DNA of 64,000 nt from Roseburia hominis A2-183 (GTDB taxonomy: Bacteria; Bacillota; Clostridia; Lachnospirales; Lachnospiraceae), in contig NC_015977.1 in the NCBI RefSeq assembly GCF_000225345.1, forward strand, positions 2,835,501 to 2,899,500. The letters are read 5' to 3'. Shown piece by piece: positions 18,035-27,706 of this stretch (the first letter of the stretch is position 1; every line of letters begins with the position of its first letter). The notes under the pieces were generated by a model. It saw only the letters and a list, made by a program, of their open reading frames with translations. It did no database searches and was not told the origin of the DNA. Position numbers and translations under genes: made by a program.

Positions 18035-18460
18035 TCACTCAAATATGGTACTTTCGTCACGTTTTTCGGTCTTTATTACAATATAAGGATAACTCGGTCC
18101 GCTGCTTACCTGTTCTCCCTTTCTCGGTCCCACAAGTTCCGTATCGAACAAAATCGCATTCGACGTCAGATACAGATCCCGGATGCAGATGCTGTAACCT
18201 CCCGTCTCCTGTTCTCCATACCCGCGCACTATGTACAGATCCCCGTCGAGTTCATAGGTCGTTTTAAAATCAGCCGCCTTTTTTTCCTCTATCACAGCCT
18301 TCACTTCCTCCGGTATCTGCGCCTCCTCCACAATCTCATAGTCAAGATCGGCAACCTTCGCTCCGTTTGTCGTCTCAATGCTGCACCCGGCAGCAAGCAG
18401 GGCCGCCGCTGCCAAAAAGACCAGACACCCCTTCTTCCATCTCTTCCCATACCAAAACAT
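18035..18460 (-). CDS. Lipoprotein with PrcB-like C-terminal domain
   Basis: A 141-residue predicted lipoprotein: Lys/Arg-rich start, hydrophobic core and lipobox LLAAGC, so it should be anchored outside the membrane after lipidation of that Cys. The C-terminal 60 residues (GYSICIRDLYL through GPSYPYIVIKTEK) resemble the PrcB C-terminal domain found in clostridial lipoproteins. The start ATG 18460 has GGGGGA seven bases before it; the frame is open far upstream but that part is not protein-like. A good sigma-E promoter precedes it, so expression in the mother cell during sporulation is likely. Confidence 0.75.
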   Translation of the reverse strand: MFWYGKRWKKGCLVFLAAAALLAAGCSIETTNGAKVADLDYEIVEEAQIPEEVKAVIEEKKAADFKTTYELDGDLYIVRGYGEQETGGYSICIRDLYLTSNAILFDTELVGPRKGEQVSSGPSYPYIVIKTEKRDESTIFE

Positions 18461-18493
18461 CTGACAGTCCCCCAAATTTTCGGTTCTATCCAA

Positions 18494-18522
18494 AGTATAT
18501 GCCGCGTCTTTTTTAAATATGC
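18494..18522 (-). promoter_or_regulatory. Sigma-E promoter of the PrcB-like lipoprotein gene
   Basis: On the minus strand: GCATATT (18522-18516), 14-base spacer, CATATACT (18501-18494), matching CATACAnT at seven of eight positions. Start would fall about 27 bases before the ATG. Confidence 0.65.
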
Positions 18523-18545
18523 CTGCGAATTCTCTTTTCCGCGTC

Positions 18546-18574
18546 TTGTGTTTCCTCTTTTCAGGATTTATAAT
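18546..18574 (+). promoter_or_regulatory. Sigma-A promoter of plsC
   Basis: TTGTGT (18546-18551), 17-base spacer, TATAAT (18569-18574). Confidence 0.65.
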
Positions 18575-18623
18575 AAAAACTATGTAAAAATCTACGGGGC
18601 GCTTGCCCGGAAAGGACCTTCTT

Positions 18624-19358
18624 ATGTTACGAGCCATCCTTGCTCTGCTGTTTGCCATTCTCTATCTGATCATCGGGATTCCCGTCCTCGGAATCGAATG
18701 GATCATCAGCAAGTTCAACCGTAAGGCTGCCGACATCAGCCAGCTGCGCATGGTGCAGTGGGCGTTTCGCGTCATTCTGTTCATCTGTGGAACCAAAGTC
18801 ACCGTTATCGGCGAAGAAAATGTTCCAAAGGACGAGGCTGTTCTGTACATCGGCAATCACAAAAGCTACTTCGACATTATCATCACCTATGCCAGATGCC
18901 CGGGTCTGACCGGCTACGTCGCCAAGAATGACATGGCAAAAGTTCCGCTTCTTTCCCTGTGGATGAAGCGTCTCTACTGCCTGTTCATCAACCGTGATGA
19001 CGTCAAGGAAGCCTTAAAGACCATTCTTGCCGGCATCGATCACATCAAGAACGGCATCTCGATGTGCATTTTTCCGGAGGGAACGCGCAACAAGACCGAC
19101 GACCTGATGCTTCCTTTTAAGGAGGGAAGTTTCAAGATGGCAGAGAAAACTGGGTGTGCGATCGTCCCTATGGCAATCACCGGTTCCGCCGATATTTTAG
19201 AGAATCATTTTCCGAAGGTAAAAGCAACGCACGTCATCTTAGAGTACGGCAAGCCGATCTATCCGAACGAGCTGGATAAAGAGACGAAGAAGAAAATCGG
19301 TGCCCACTGCCAGGGCATCATCGAAGAGATGCTCGTAAAGAACGAAAAGCTGCGGTAA
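18624..19358 (+). CDS. plsC: 1-acyl-sn-glycerol-3-phosphate acyltransferase
   Basis: Acylates lysophosphatidic acid to phosphatidic acid in membrane lipid synthesis. The 244-residue protein has an N-terminal membrane helix, the catalytic HX4D motif NHKSYFD, and the glycerol-phosphate-binding FPEGTRN. The start ATG 18624 follows AAAGGA. The last codons and the stop codon lie inside the left arm of the large inverted repeat, so the end of the protein is supplied by that element. Confidence 0.93.
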   Translation: MLRAILALLFAILYLIIGIPVLGIEWIISKFNRKAADISQLRMVQWAFRVILFICGTKVTVIGEENVPKDEAVLYIGNHKSYFDIIITYARCPGLTGYVAKNDMAKVPLLSLWMKRLYCLFINRDDVKEALKTILAGIDHIKNGISMCIFPEGTRNKTDDLMLPFKEGSFKMAEKTGCAIVPMAITGSADILENHFPKVKATHVILEYGKPIYPNELDKETKKKIGAHCQGIIEEMLVKNEKLR

Positions 19359-19967
19359 TGACAGACATGCAGCAGGAGACAGCAGATCGTCGGATCGCTG
19401 TTGCTCGTTAAAGGGCATAACGCGAGCGTTCCAGCGAAAAACAGGCGGGAGGATTCTGATCACAAAATACGGAATTTCTAACTCCGCCGTTTTTGCCAGC
19501 TGTGATGATCCGTGTCTTTCCAAGTTTTGAACACTCCGGAGGCGTGTCCGCAAGCCGCAGACAATTTTAGGACTTTTGTGTGTGCCCCTTGTTGGCACCG
19601 CTAAACAAAACATAACCGCGCGAAGCCGATGTTTGAATTGGCATCTGCCTTATTTTCAATAGCAGATGCCAACGAGTTTCGGTTCGCGCGGTTTTATATT
19701 GTCTGTGAAGCGGTGCCGCTAGGGGCACCAGAAAGTCCGCTCATTGTCTGCGGCTTGTCGGACACATCCTCGCGGAGTGTCAAAACGTGGCCAAGACACG
19801 GAAGGAACTGGCAAAAACGGCAGAGAAGAAATTCTCGCATTTTGTTTCAAAGAATCCTCCCGCCTGTTTTCGCTGGAACACCGGAGTTACGCTCTTTAAC
19901 GAGGATCACCGGTACAGCCAATCTTCGCTGTCTCCTGCCGCAATATCTGTCATTGCCGCAGCTTTTC
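19344..19967. repeat. Imperfect inverted repeat of about 620 bp between convergent genes
   Basis: Left arm about 19344-19648, right arm about 19662-19967, 13-base loop at the centre. Reading the right arm on the opposite strand gives the same landmarks in the same order as the left: GAAAAGCTGCGG-AATGACAG, GCAGGAGACAGC, CTCGTTAAAG, GTTCCAGCGAAAA, CAGGCGGGAGGATTCT, GCCGTTTTTGCCAG, CCGTGTCTT, AAGCCGCAGACAAT, and the central GGCATCTGC stem. I judge the arms about 75-80% alike by eye. The centre (19612-19693) is a strong hairpin with CCGCGCGAA / TTCGCGCGG flanked by A and T runs, so it can end transcription from both plsC and the PrsA-like gene. Confidence 0.85.
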
Positions 19968-19969
19968 TT

Positions 19970-21013
19970 CTATTCCGTCGCACTCTCCGTGACGGTCTCA
20001 GTCTCCGTATCCTCCACCGTTGTGGTGAACAGGTTGTCAAATGTTACCTTCGCCCACACGGAATCCTTCACGATCCAGTCATGCTCATCTTCCCAGCCTT
20101 TGAGCGTCTCGTCGTACAGATCGCTCTGGCGCTGGCTGATAATGTTCTGTCTGGTCGTCTCGGTTGCATCCGCATCCGTCTTCTCATCCAGACGAACTAC
20201 ATAGTAATCGGTATCTGTGTCGATGACATCCGACACCTCCCCTTCGTCCAGTCCCTGCAGTGCCGTAAGAACCGCCTCATCGAGTGTGCTGTCATCCGCG
20301 GTAAACGTTCCGCTGCTCACCGTATAGTCATACTGCTCTGCCGCATCCTCCAGCGTGCCCGCCTTGGCGTCCATGTCAAACATACCGACCGTCTTGCCGA
20401 GCAGTGTGAGCTCGGTGTCGGTGTACTCCACGGTATTGCCATCCTCATCCGTATGGGACTGCTTGGACACCTTGACATAGCTGTAGGAGCTTGTGTTGGC
20501 TTCCTCATCCGTCACATTGGTATCGGCATCCGCAATGATCGCCGTGTGCATCCGGTTCTGGATCGTCGCCAGTGTCAGATAACGCTCCACAGTCTCTTCA
20601 TCTGCACCAAGTGCATCCAATGCATCCTTGCTGTTGTCTGCAATAAACGCAGCCGCTGTGTCTGCGATCTCCGCCTTGTCATCCTCCGTCAGCTCCACAT
20701 CGTACTCTGCCATGTGCGCTTCCAGTGTATACATATCGAACAGTGACTGCATCACGCTGTCCTTGATATTGTCCTGCATCGTGGTGCCGTTGTTGTACAG
20801 ATCGGATGACCATACGTCCTCGCCAAAATATGCCACATAAAAATCATCATATGTTGCCTGCAGAAATCTCGCTGCAAAATTTGCTACTCCAAGCGGCACT
20901 TCCGTCTCATCAAAAGTTGCCACTGTCTCATTTTTATTCATTCCACATCCTGTTAACATGGATGCTGCCATAACACCGCTAAGAAGCAGTGCGCTCCATC
21001 TCTTTGCTCTCAT
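19970..21013 (-). CDS. PrsA/SurA-like lipoprotein foldase
   Basis: A 347-residue lipoprotein: signal peptide with lipobox MLTGCG, then a SurA-type helical chaperone domain (VPLGVANFAARFLQATY) and a parvulin-like region at about 180-300 (GKTVGMFDMDA, then GLDEGEVSDVIDTDTDYYVVRLDEK) that is divergent and may lack isomerase activity. The role should be folding of exported proteins outside the membrane. ATG 21013 follows AGGAGG. The C-terminus is Thr/Glu-rich. Its stop codon lies 3 bases beyond the right arm of the large inverted repeat. Confidence 0.8.
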   Translation of the reverse strand: MRAKRWSALLLSGVMAASMLTGCGMNKNETVATFDETEVPLGVANFAARFLQATYDDFYVAYFGEDVWSSDLYNNGTTMQDNIKDSVMQSLFDMYTLEAHMAEYDVELTEDDKAEIADTAAAFIADNSKDALDALGADEETVERYLTLATIQNRMHTAIIADADTNVTDEEANTSSYSYVKVSKQSHTDEDGNTVEYTDTELTLLGKTVGMFDMDAKAGTLEDAAEQYDYTVSSGTFTADDSTLDEAVLTALQGLDEGEVSDVIDTDTDYYVVRLDEKTDADATETTRQNIISQRQSDLYDETLKGWEDEHDWIVKDSVWAKVTFDNLFTTTVEDTETETVTESATE

Positions 21014-21173
21014 AGGTTCCTCCTGGTATATGCCATGACAGCTTGCCATGGCAGTCTTGCTCTATTATAGTGCAATTTTCTCCGGGTCGCAATATTTTTC
21101 ATACTTTTTTCAAGCTTTTCCGACGCCGGAGAGCCGGTCCACCGGTGCCCGAAAATTGGCTTTCTACACCTTT

Positions 21174-24100
21174 TTACCCTTCCTTTGGTGCTTCCCGCTC
21201 CGCCAGAAATCCTCCTGCGTCGGCTAGGAACTGCTCCACCACCGATTTGATGTCCACATTCTTGTCCCTCGAATTCTTTTTCAGGTGATATGTGAAGTAC
21301 GGATTCTTCGGATCAGCGGTAAACGTCACCTTCTGACCGTATGCCGCCACCAGTTCCGGAATCTTCGTCACATCAATCCGTGCTTTCTCATAGAGAGTAA
21401 AACGGACACTCTCACCCTTCTGCGCCACTTCCGTAAAATAAAGCCGGTGCGCCATCGATTTGATTTTTGCAATGTAAAGCAGATTTTCCACGGACTTCGG
21501 CGGATCTCCGAAACGGTCGATCAGTTCCTCCGTCATCTCCTCCGTCTCCTCCTGCGTCTCAATGTCTGCGATGCGTTTGTAGATGTCCAGCTTCTGCAGT
21601 TCATTTGGAATATACCCCATCGGGATATAGGCGTCGATCACAATATCGATCGACGTGTCAAAGCTTTCCTCCACCGCGATGCCCTTCGCTTCCTTGACCG
21701 CCTCGTTTAGCATCTTGCAGTACAGATCATAACCAACCGCTTCCATGTGACCGTGCTGCCGCTCACCGAGCAGGCTGCCCGCTCCGCGGATTTCGAGATC
21801 ACGCATGGCAATCTTAAAGCCACTTCCAAGCTCCGTGTACTCTTTGATTGCGGCAAGCCGCTTCTCCGCGACCTCCTTTAACATCTTATCCCGCTTATAC
21901 ATCAAAAACGCATACGCCGTGCGGTTCGATCTGCCCACACGCCCGCGGAGCTGATACAGCTGGGAAAGACCCATATTGTCCGCATCGTGGATAATCATCG
22001 TATTCACGTTTGAAATATCCAGTCCCGTCTCAATGATCGTCGTGGATACAAGCACATCGATCTCGCCGTTGATAAACCGATACATGATATTTTCCAGTTC
22101 GGTCTCCTTCATCTGTCCGTGCGCATATGCCACGTTCGCCTCCGGCACAAGCTCCGCAATCTTCGTCGCAACATCGGCGATCTCGCGCACTCTGTTGTAT
22201 ACAAAATACGCCTGCCCGCCGCGCGCCAGTTCCCTGGAGATTGCCTCCCGCACCAGTTCCTCATTGTACTCCATCACATATGTCTGGATGGGCACACGGT
22301 CCATCGGCGGCTCTTCCAGCACGCTCATATCCCGGATGCCAATGAGACTCATGTGCAGCGTCCGCGGAATCGGCGTCGCGGTCAGTGTGAGAACATCGAT
22401 GTTGGTCTTAAGCTGCTTGATTTTCTCCTTGTGCGCCACGCCGAAGCGCTGCTCCTCGTCGATGATTAAAAGTCCCAGATCCTTGTAGACCACATCTTTG
22501 GACAGCAGCCGGTGCGTGCCGATGATGATGTCCACCTGCCCCTTTTTCAGCTTTTCGATCGTCTTTTTCTGTTCCGCGCTACTTCTGAACCGGCAGAGCA
22601 GATCAATGTTGACTGGAAAATCTTTCATGCGCTGCACAAAGTTGTTGTAATGCTGCTGGGCGAGGATCGTCGTCGGCACCAGAAATGCCACCTGCTTGCC
22701 ATCCTGCACCGCCTTAAACGCCGCACGGATCGCAATTTCCGTCTTTCCGTATCCGACGTCGCCGCAGATCAGACGATCCATAATCTTCGTGCTCTCCATG
22801 TCGGCCTTGGTCGCTGCGATGGCAAGATCCTGGTCTTCCGTCTCCTCAAACGGGAACATCTCCTCGAACTCCTTCTGCCACACGGTGTCCGGTCCGAACG
22901 CAAATCCCCGGTCATTCTGGCGCACTGCGTAAAGCTTCACGAGGTCTTCGGCGATCTCCCTGACCGCTCCCTTGACCCTCGACTTGGTCTTGTTCCACTC
23001 CTGTCCGCCAAGCTTGTTTAACTTCGGCTTTTTCGCCCCCGCGCCTGCATATTTCTGGATCTGCTCCAGCTGCGTCGCCAGAATGTAGAGATTGCCCCCG
23101 CCTGCATACTCGATCTTGATGTAATCCTTCTCGGTCTTATCCACCTCGATCTTCTCAATACCGCGGTAGATGCCCAGTCCATGGCTCTCATGCACCACGT
23201 AGTCACCGATGTTCAGATCCGTAAAGCTTGCAATCTTCTCTCCCTCATAGATGCGCTTGCGCTTCTTTTTCTTCTTCTCGCCGCCGAAAATATCGCTCTC
23301 GGAGATCACAACAAACTTCAGCATCGGATACTCATATCCTTTTTTTATCTTGCCGTAACCCGTCATGATCTCGCCGGGCTTTACCTCGTGATCGTAGTCT
23401 TCCGAATAAAAAGCGTTCAGCCCCTCCGCCATCAGATCATCCGCCAGACGCTTCGCGCGCGTTCTCGATCCCGACAGCAGGATCACCTGATAGCCGTTCT
23501 TTTTGTAACGCTCCAGATCCTTTATCAGAAGTTCAAAGCTGTTGTTGTACGGATTGACCGTCTTAGACTGGATATTCAGCCGTGTTCCAATCTCCAGATG
23601 CGGATTCTTAAGGTCGAGTGCCACCAGCGAGATGCATCTGCGCCCCGCAAGTTTTCCCAGAATCTCCTTGCAGGTAAAAAGTTCCCGCATCTGCCCCGGC
23701 AGAATATAGCCTTTTTCCAGGCGCTGCTTCATGCTCTCCGAAAATTCGGTCTCCGTCGCCATTCCGCGCTCAATGCTCCGCGGCGTCTCATCCAGGAACA
23801 CCAGCGTATCCTGTTTTCCAAAATAATCGAGCAAAGAGACGCGTTCCTCGCAAAAATAGGACAGGTAGGCGTCCAGCCCGGCAGAGAGGCCCAGCTCCCC
23901 GGCTTCCTCCGCCACCTGGTCCGCCGCAGACTTGACGCGGTACGCCTCCTCGGTCTTCATCTCCCCGCGGAGCTTTTCCGAAACCTGCTTTGCTTCTGCC
24001 AGAATGCGCGCAATACCGGCGTCGCGCTCCTCTTTGGTCAGCACCAGTTCGCACGCCGGATAGATGTGGACCTCATCCAGATTCTCGATCGACCGCTGGC

Positions 24101-24722
24101 TTTCCGCATCGAATGAGCGGATTGAATCGACCTCATCATCCCACAGTTCAATCCGGAACGGATTCTCCTCCGTCAGCGGGAAAATGTCAATGATTCCGCC
24201 GCGCACGGAGAATTCACCGCTTGTCTGCACCTGATAATTCTTCTCGTAGCCCAGTTCCGCCAGGTGCCTTGTAAACTGCTCCAGATCGATCACGTCCCCG
24301 ACCGCCACTTTCCGCACCGCACTGATAAACTGATCCGGCGACGGCATCGGATTCATCAGTCCGTCAAACGTCGTTACAATTGTGCACGAGCGCTTTTCCG
24401 CCATCATCTTGAGGGCATTGATACGCTCCGCTGTCAGCACATTTCCCCGGATATCCGACTGGTAAAACAGAATATCCTTTGCCGGATAATAGGCAGCGTT
24501 CGGATCAAAAAAGCGGTATTCCTCCGCCAGTTCCTTCGCTTTTTGTTCCTGAAACGTAACAATGATTCTGTTTCCAGAACCATTGCCAATGCTGTACATC
24601 ATATGTGGTTTAGCTGCATCGATACAGCCGGAAATCTGAATGACGCCGGATAGCTTCGGCAGTGCCGCTTCCAGGTCTTCAAATTCTTTCAGCCCCTGCA
24701 TGGGCTGTGTGAATGTCTTCAT
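21174..24722 (-). CDS. mfd: Transcription-repair coupling factor
   Basis: A 1182-residue ATP-dependent translocase that removes stalled RNA polymerase and recruits UvrA. Domains in order: UvrB-like N-terminal region, RNA-polymerase-interacting CarD/RID domain ([20 protein letters not shown]), superfamily 2 helicase core with Walker [12 protein letters not shown] and DEEQ box ([12 protein letters not shown]), SAT motif [12 protein letters not shown], motif [11 protein letters not shown], and the C-terminal TRCF domain. The start codon overlaps the pth stop as ATGA, so the two are translationally coupled. Confidence 0.97.
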   Translation of the reverse strand: MKTFTQPMQGLKEFEDLEAALPKLSGVIQISGCIDAAKPHMMYSIGNGSGNRIIVTFQEQKAKELAEEYRFFDPNAAYYPAKDILFYQSDIRGNVLTAERINALKMMAEKRSCTIVTTFDGLMNPMPSPDQFISAVRKVAVGDVIDLEQFTRHLAELGYEKNYQVQTSGEFSVRGGIIDIFPLTEENPFRIELWDDEVDSIRSFDAESQRSIENLDEVHIYPACELVLTKEERDAGIARILAEAKQVSEKLRGEMKTEEAYRVKSAADQVAEEAGELGLSAGLDAYLSYFCEERVSLLDYFGKQDTLVFLDETPRSIERGMATETEFSESMKQRLEKGYILPGQMRELFTCKEILGKLAGRRCISLVALDLKNPHLEIGTRLNIQSKTVNPYNNSFELLIKDLERYKKNGYQVILLSGSRTRAKRLADDLMAEGLNAFYSEDYDHEVKPGEIMTGYGKIKKGYEYPMLKFVVISESDIFGGEKKKKKRKRIYEGEKIASFTDLNIGDYVVHESHGLGIYRGIEKIEVDKTEKDYIKIEYAGGGNLYILATQLEQIQKYAGAGAKKPKLNKLGGQEWNKTKSRVKGAVREIAEDLVKLYAVRQNDRGFAFGPDTVWQKEFEEMFPFEETEDQDLAIAATKADMESTKIMDRLICGDVGYGKTEIAIRAAFKAVQDGKQVAFLVPTTILAQQHYNNFVQRMKDFPVNIDLLCRFRSSAEQKKTIEKLKKGQVDIIIGTHRLLSKDVVYKDLGLLIIDEEQRFGVAHKEKIKQLKTNIDVLTLTATPIPRTLHMSLIGIRDMSVLEEPPMDRVPIQTYVMEYNEELVREAISRELARGGQAYFVYNRVREIADVATKIAELVPEANVAYAHGQMKETELENIMYRFINGEIDVLVSTTIIETGLDISNVNTMIIHDADNMGLSQLYQLRGRVGRSNRTAYAFLMYKRDKMLKEVAEKRLAAIKEYTELGSGFKIAMRDLEIRGAGSLLGERQHGHMEAVGYDLYCKMLNEAVKEAKGIAVEESFDTSIDIVIDAYIPMGYIPNELQKLDIYKRIADIETQEETEEMTEELIDRFGDPPKSVENLLYIAKIKSMAHRLYFTEVAQKGESVRFTLYEKARIDVTKIPELVAAYGQKVTFTADPKNPYFTYHLKKNSRDKNVDIKSVVEQFLADAGGFLAEREAPKEG

Positions 24723-25303
24723 GACTGACTCTCCCGCTTTTTCCTGTTAAAATCATTCATTGCCTGATCAATCTCATCCTCCAGGATCATCTCCGCAGCC
24801 TTTACGGATTCCTTCACCGCTTCCTCAAATGCCGCGCGGTCTTCCTCACTCATGCGTCCGAGCACATGATCCGCCAGATCCCATCCCGCCGGTTTTTCGC
24901 CGACGCCCACCTTAATCCGCTTAAAGTTCTCCGTCCCGGTCATTGCAATAATGTTCTTGATTCCATTATGCCCGCCGGCGCTCCCTTTTTTGCGGATACG
25001 GATGTTCCCCGGCGCCAGGCTGATGTCGTCAAAAATGACAAGAAGCTCCTCCTCGGGATCGATCTTATAATAATGTAAAAGTTCCGCCACGCTCTCGCCG
25101 CTTAAGTTCATAAATGTCTGCGGTTTTGCCAGAATCACCTTCTGTCCGCCGATCATCCCTTTGCCGAAAAGCGCCTTGTGTCCACTTTCGCTGATACTGA
25201 TATTATATTTTTCCGCAAGGGCATCCATGACATCAAATCCCGCATTATGGCGTGTATGCTCATACTGCCTGCCCGGATTCCCCAGACCTACGATCAAGAA
25301 CAT
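24719..25303 (-). CDS. pth: Peptidyl-tRNA hydrolase
   Basis: Frees tRNA from prematurely released peptidyl-tRNA. 194 residues with the family signatures VGLGNPGRQYEHTRHNAGF (catalytic His19), KPQTFMNLSG, FDDISLAPGNIRIR and GSAGGHNGIKNI. AGGAG precedes the ATG. It lies between glmU (2 bases) and mfd (4-base overlap), the arrangement common in Firmicutes. Confidence 0.97.
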   Translation of the reverse strand: MFLIVGLGNPGRQYEHTRHNAGFDVMDALAEKYNISISESGHKALFGKGMIGGQKVILAKPQTFMNLSGESVAELLHYYKIDPEEELLVIFDDISLAPGNIRIRKKGSAGGHNGIKNIIAMTGTENFKRIKVGVGEKPAGWDLADHVLGRMSEEDRAAFEEAVKESVKAAEMILEDEIDQAMNDFNRKKRESQS

Positions 25304-25305
25304 CG

Positions 25306-26067
25306 CTATCTCCTATTCTTTGCTTTGTTGCCTGCAATTCTCCGCCGGATCACGACTGCTGCAGCCGCAAGCTGCTCCTGATCGTTGACCCCTGTGATAT
25401 CCTCCGGGTCATCCAGCGCATACGCATCCACCTTCAGTCCCTTTTCCTTAATAATTGTGAGCGTATCCGGCAGATAGTATTCACCCTGCGCATTATTCGG
25501 CAAAATCAGATCCAGCGCCTCACGCAGCTCCTTCGTATCAAAAATATACATACCTGAGTTGATCTCGTGGGATGCCAGTTCCGCCTCCGTCGCATCCTTG
25601 TGCTCCACGCTCTTCACAAAATTGCCGTCTGCATCGCGGATAATTCTGCCGTATCCGGTCGGATCCTCGACCATCGCTGAGAGCACTGTCACTGTATTTC
25701 CACTCGCAATGTGATGCTCCCTTAATTTCTTTAAGGTCTCTGCCGTGATAAGAGGGGTATCTCCAAACAGAATCAGTGTCTGTCCTTCCTCCCCGAGAAA
25801 TTCCTTTGCACACCGCACCGCATGACCGGTTCCCAGCTGCTGCTCCTGTAATACAAACTTTACGTCCTTGTGCGAAATGCTCTCCCGCACGATCTCGTAT
25901 TTGTAGCCGACCACAAGGCAGATCTCACCGGCGCCGGCTCCCTCTGCCGCCTCAATCGCATAATCTACCAGACATTTTCCCTCTATGGTATGAACCACCT
26001 TCGGCAGATCCGACTTCATTCGTGTCCCTTTTCCCGCTGCAAGTATCACTGCTTTTAACTGACTCAT
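25306..26067 (-). CDS. glmU: UDP-N-acetylglucosamine pyrophosphorylase, GlmU N-terminal domain only
   Basis: A 253-residue nucleotidyltransferase that should make UDP-GlcNAc from GlcNAc-1-P and UTP. The signature LAAGKGTRMKSDLPKVVH, the uridine-contacting QLGTGHAV and the metal-binding GDTPL are present. The usual left-handed beta-helix acetyltransferase half of GlmU is missing; the protein ends after the Rossmann domain. The acetylation step must be done elsewhere. Two ATGs follow AGGAGG; the second (26067) is better spaced. Confidence 0.88.
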   Translation of the reverse strand: MSQLKAVILAAGKGTRMKSDLPKVVHTIEGKCLVDYAIEAAEGAGAGEICLVVGYKYEIVRESISHKDVKFVLQEQQLGTGHAVRCAKEFLGEEGQTLILFGDTPLITAETLKKLREHHIASGNTVTVLSAMVEDPTGYGRIIRDADGNFVKSVEHKDATEAELASHEINSGMYIFDTKELREALDLILPNNAQGEYYLPDTLTIIKEKGLKVDAYALDDPEDITGVNDQEQLAAAAVVIRRRIAGNKAKNRR

Positions 26068-26142
26068 CATACTCCTCCTGCCATCTATTGTAATTGACGA
26101 TTCCTGCTGTCTTTTGTTTGATCTTGTCACAGTTCACGTTTC

Positions 26143-26170
26143 ATTTTACCTTAGTTTGCAGATTTTACAA
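26143..26170 (-). promoter_or_regulatory. Sigma-A promoter of glmU-pth-mfd
   Basis: TTGTAA (26170-26165), 16-base spacer, TAAAAT (26148-26143), about 75 bases before the glmU start. Confidence 0.6.
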
Positions 26171-26210
26171 GAGTTTTCTGCACCGCTGCCCGATCCCTGC
26201 ACGTATAAAC

Positions 26211-26254
26211 AAATGCGCACAGGCTTTACCTTCCCGTAAAACCTGTGCGCATTT
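26211..26254 (-). terminator. Terminator after spoVG
   Basis: Thirteen-base stem AAATGCGCACAGG / CCTGTGCGCATTT with an 18-base loop; a T-rich stretch follows on the minus strand. Confidence 0.85.
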
Positions 26255-26293
26255 ATTTTCCTGGGTAAGCTGCCATCCGGCTTCTTCCCGGTA

Positions 26294-26560
26294 TTATTCC
26301 TCAGCAGCCATTGTCTCCTGGTATTTCTGAAGGATCAGAGTCTGTATCCGCTCTCTTGTGTCCGAATTGATCGGATGAGCGATGTCGCGGTATTCCCCGT
26401 CCGCGGCCTTTCTGCTCGGCATTGCGATGAACAATCCCTTGTCTCCCTCGATCACCTTGATGTCGTGTACCACGAACTCTTCATCGATGGTGATGGACAC
26501 CACCGCTTTCATCTTGCCTTCCTTCTCGACTTTTCTGATTCTCACGTCCGTAATCTGCAT
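26294..26560 (-). CDS. spoVG: SpoVG family nucleic-acid-binding regulator
   Basis: An 88-residue protein conserved in Firmicutes, with roles in septation, capsule and envelope regulation, shown to bind DNA or RNA in several species. Family markers: [38 protein letters not shown] and [23 protein letters not shown] precedes the ATG. It lies 27 bases after glgD on the same strand, so read-through from glgCD is possible. Confidence 0.96.
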   Translation of the reverse strand: MQITDVRIRKVEKEGKMKAVVSITIDEEFVVHDIKVIEGDKGLFIAMPSRKAADGEYRDIAHPINSDTRERIQTLILQKYQETMAAEE

Positions 26561-26587
26561 AGATTCTGTCCCCCTTTAGTCCCTTCT

Positions 26588-27706
26588 CTACAGTACATAC
26601 CTTTCGTTGTTCTCGGATACAATCTTGATACCGTTGTCGCCGCAGTAATAGGTGTTCGCCTTGAGTGTATCACGGCTCTCGACAATGCAGTTCTCAATAT
26701 GTGTATTGTCGCCGATATAAACATCATTCAGAATGATGGAATTCTTAATCACACAATTCTTCCCGACAAATACCTTCTTGAACAGGATCGAATTCTCCAC
26801 CTTGCTGTTGACGATGCATCCGCTGGCGATTAAGCTGTTGCGCACATCGGAACCGATATTGTATTTTGCAGGCGGGAGATCATCCACTTTGGAGTAAATC
26901 TTCGGCTCATCATGGAAAAAGTATTTCCGCACCTCCGGTTTTAAGAAATCCATGTTCGTCTGATAGTAGGATTCTACGGTCGCAATATTGCTCCAGTATT
27001 CCTTCATCTTATAACCATAGATCTGTTTCATATTCTTATAGCGGATCAGAATATCCGTCACAAAATCCCAGCGTTCTTCCGCTGCGCTGCGCTCTAGCAT
27101 CTCAATGAGCTGTCTTCTGCGCACGATATAGATTCCGGTCGATACCGTGTTCGACTTGGATACCATCGGTTTTTCCTCGAACTCTACAATCTTGGAATCT
27201 TCATTCATCCGGACCACGCCGTATCTGCTGACATCCTCTCCCGGCGCCATATCCTTGCATACCACCGTAATGTCTGCCTTCTTCTCAATGTGGTAATCAA
27301 GTACCTTATTATAATCCAGCTTGTAAATGCAGTCACCGCTCGTGATAATGACATATGGCTCGTGGCGCTTCTTCAAGAAATTGATGTTCTGATACATGGC
27401 ATCCGCTGTTCCGCGGTACCACCAGCTGTTATCCACGGTTACTGTAGGATTGAATACAAACAATCCGCCCTGTTTGCGCCCGAAATCCCACCACTTGGAG
27501 GAGCTCAGATGCTCGTTTAACGATCTCGCACTGTACTGTGTCAGAACCGCAACAGTCTGCACATGGGAGTTGCTCATGTTGCTGAGTGCGAAATCAATGC
27601 TTCGATAGCTTCCGCCGATCGGCATTGCCGCAATCGCCCTCTTGTTGGATAATTCCTGCATACGGCTGTTATTACCACCAGCTAAAATAATTCCTATTGC
27701 CTTCAT
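26588..27706 (-). CDS. glgD: Glucose-1-phosphate adenylyltransferase subunit GlgD
   Basis: A 372-residue partner of GlgC in ADP-glucose synthesis for glycogen. It has a nucleotidyltransferase-like N-terminus in which the usual GGxGxRL loop is altered to GGNNSRM, and a C-terminal left-handed beta-helix ([21 protein letters not shown]). GlgD subunits raise the activity of GlgC and have weak or no catalysis themselves. Its ATG overlaps the glgC stop as ATGA. Confidence 0.94.
   Translation of the reverse strand: MKAIGIILAGGNNSRMQELSNKRAIAAMPIGGSYRSIDFALSNMSNSHVQTVAVLTQYSARSLNEHLSSSKWWDFGRKQGGLFVFNPTVTVDNSWWYRGTADAMYQNINFLKKRHEPYVIITSGDCIYKLDYNKVLDYHIEKKADITVVCKDMAPGEDVSRYGVVRMNEDSKIVEFEEKPMVSKSNTVSTGIYIVRRRQLIEMLERSAAEERWDFVTDILIRYKNMKQIYGYKMKEYWSNIATVESYYQTNMDFLKPEVRKYFFHDEPKIYSKVDDLPPAKYNIGSDVRNSLIASGCIVNSKVENSILFKKVFVGKNCVIKNSIILNDVYIGDNTHIENCIVESRDTLKANTYYCGDNGIKIVSENNERYVL

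Noticed and set aside
19239..19613. Minus-strand frame in the left arm of the large inverted repeat
   Set aside because: It has no start signal; a similar translation appears from the other arm because the DNA is repeated, not because a protein is conserved.
19787..20746. Plus-strand frame beginning in the right arm and running across the PrsA-like gene
   Set aside because: The first part is repeat DNA and the rest is antisense to a clear lipoprotein gene.
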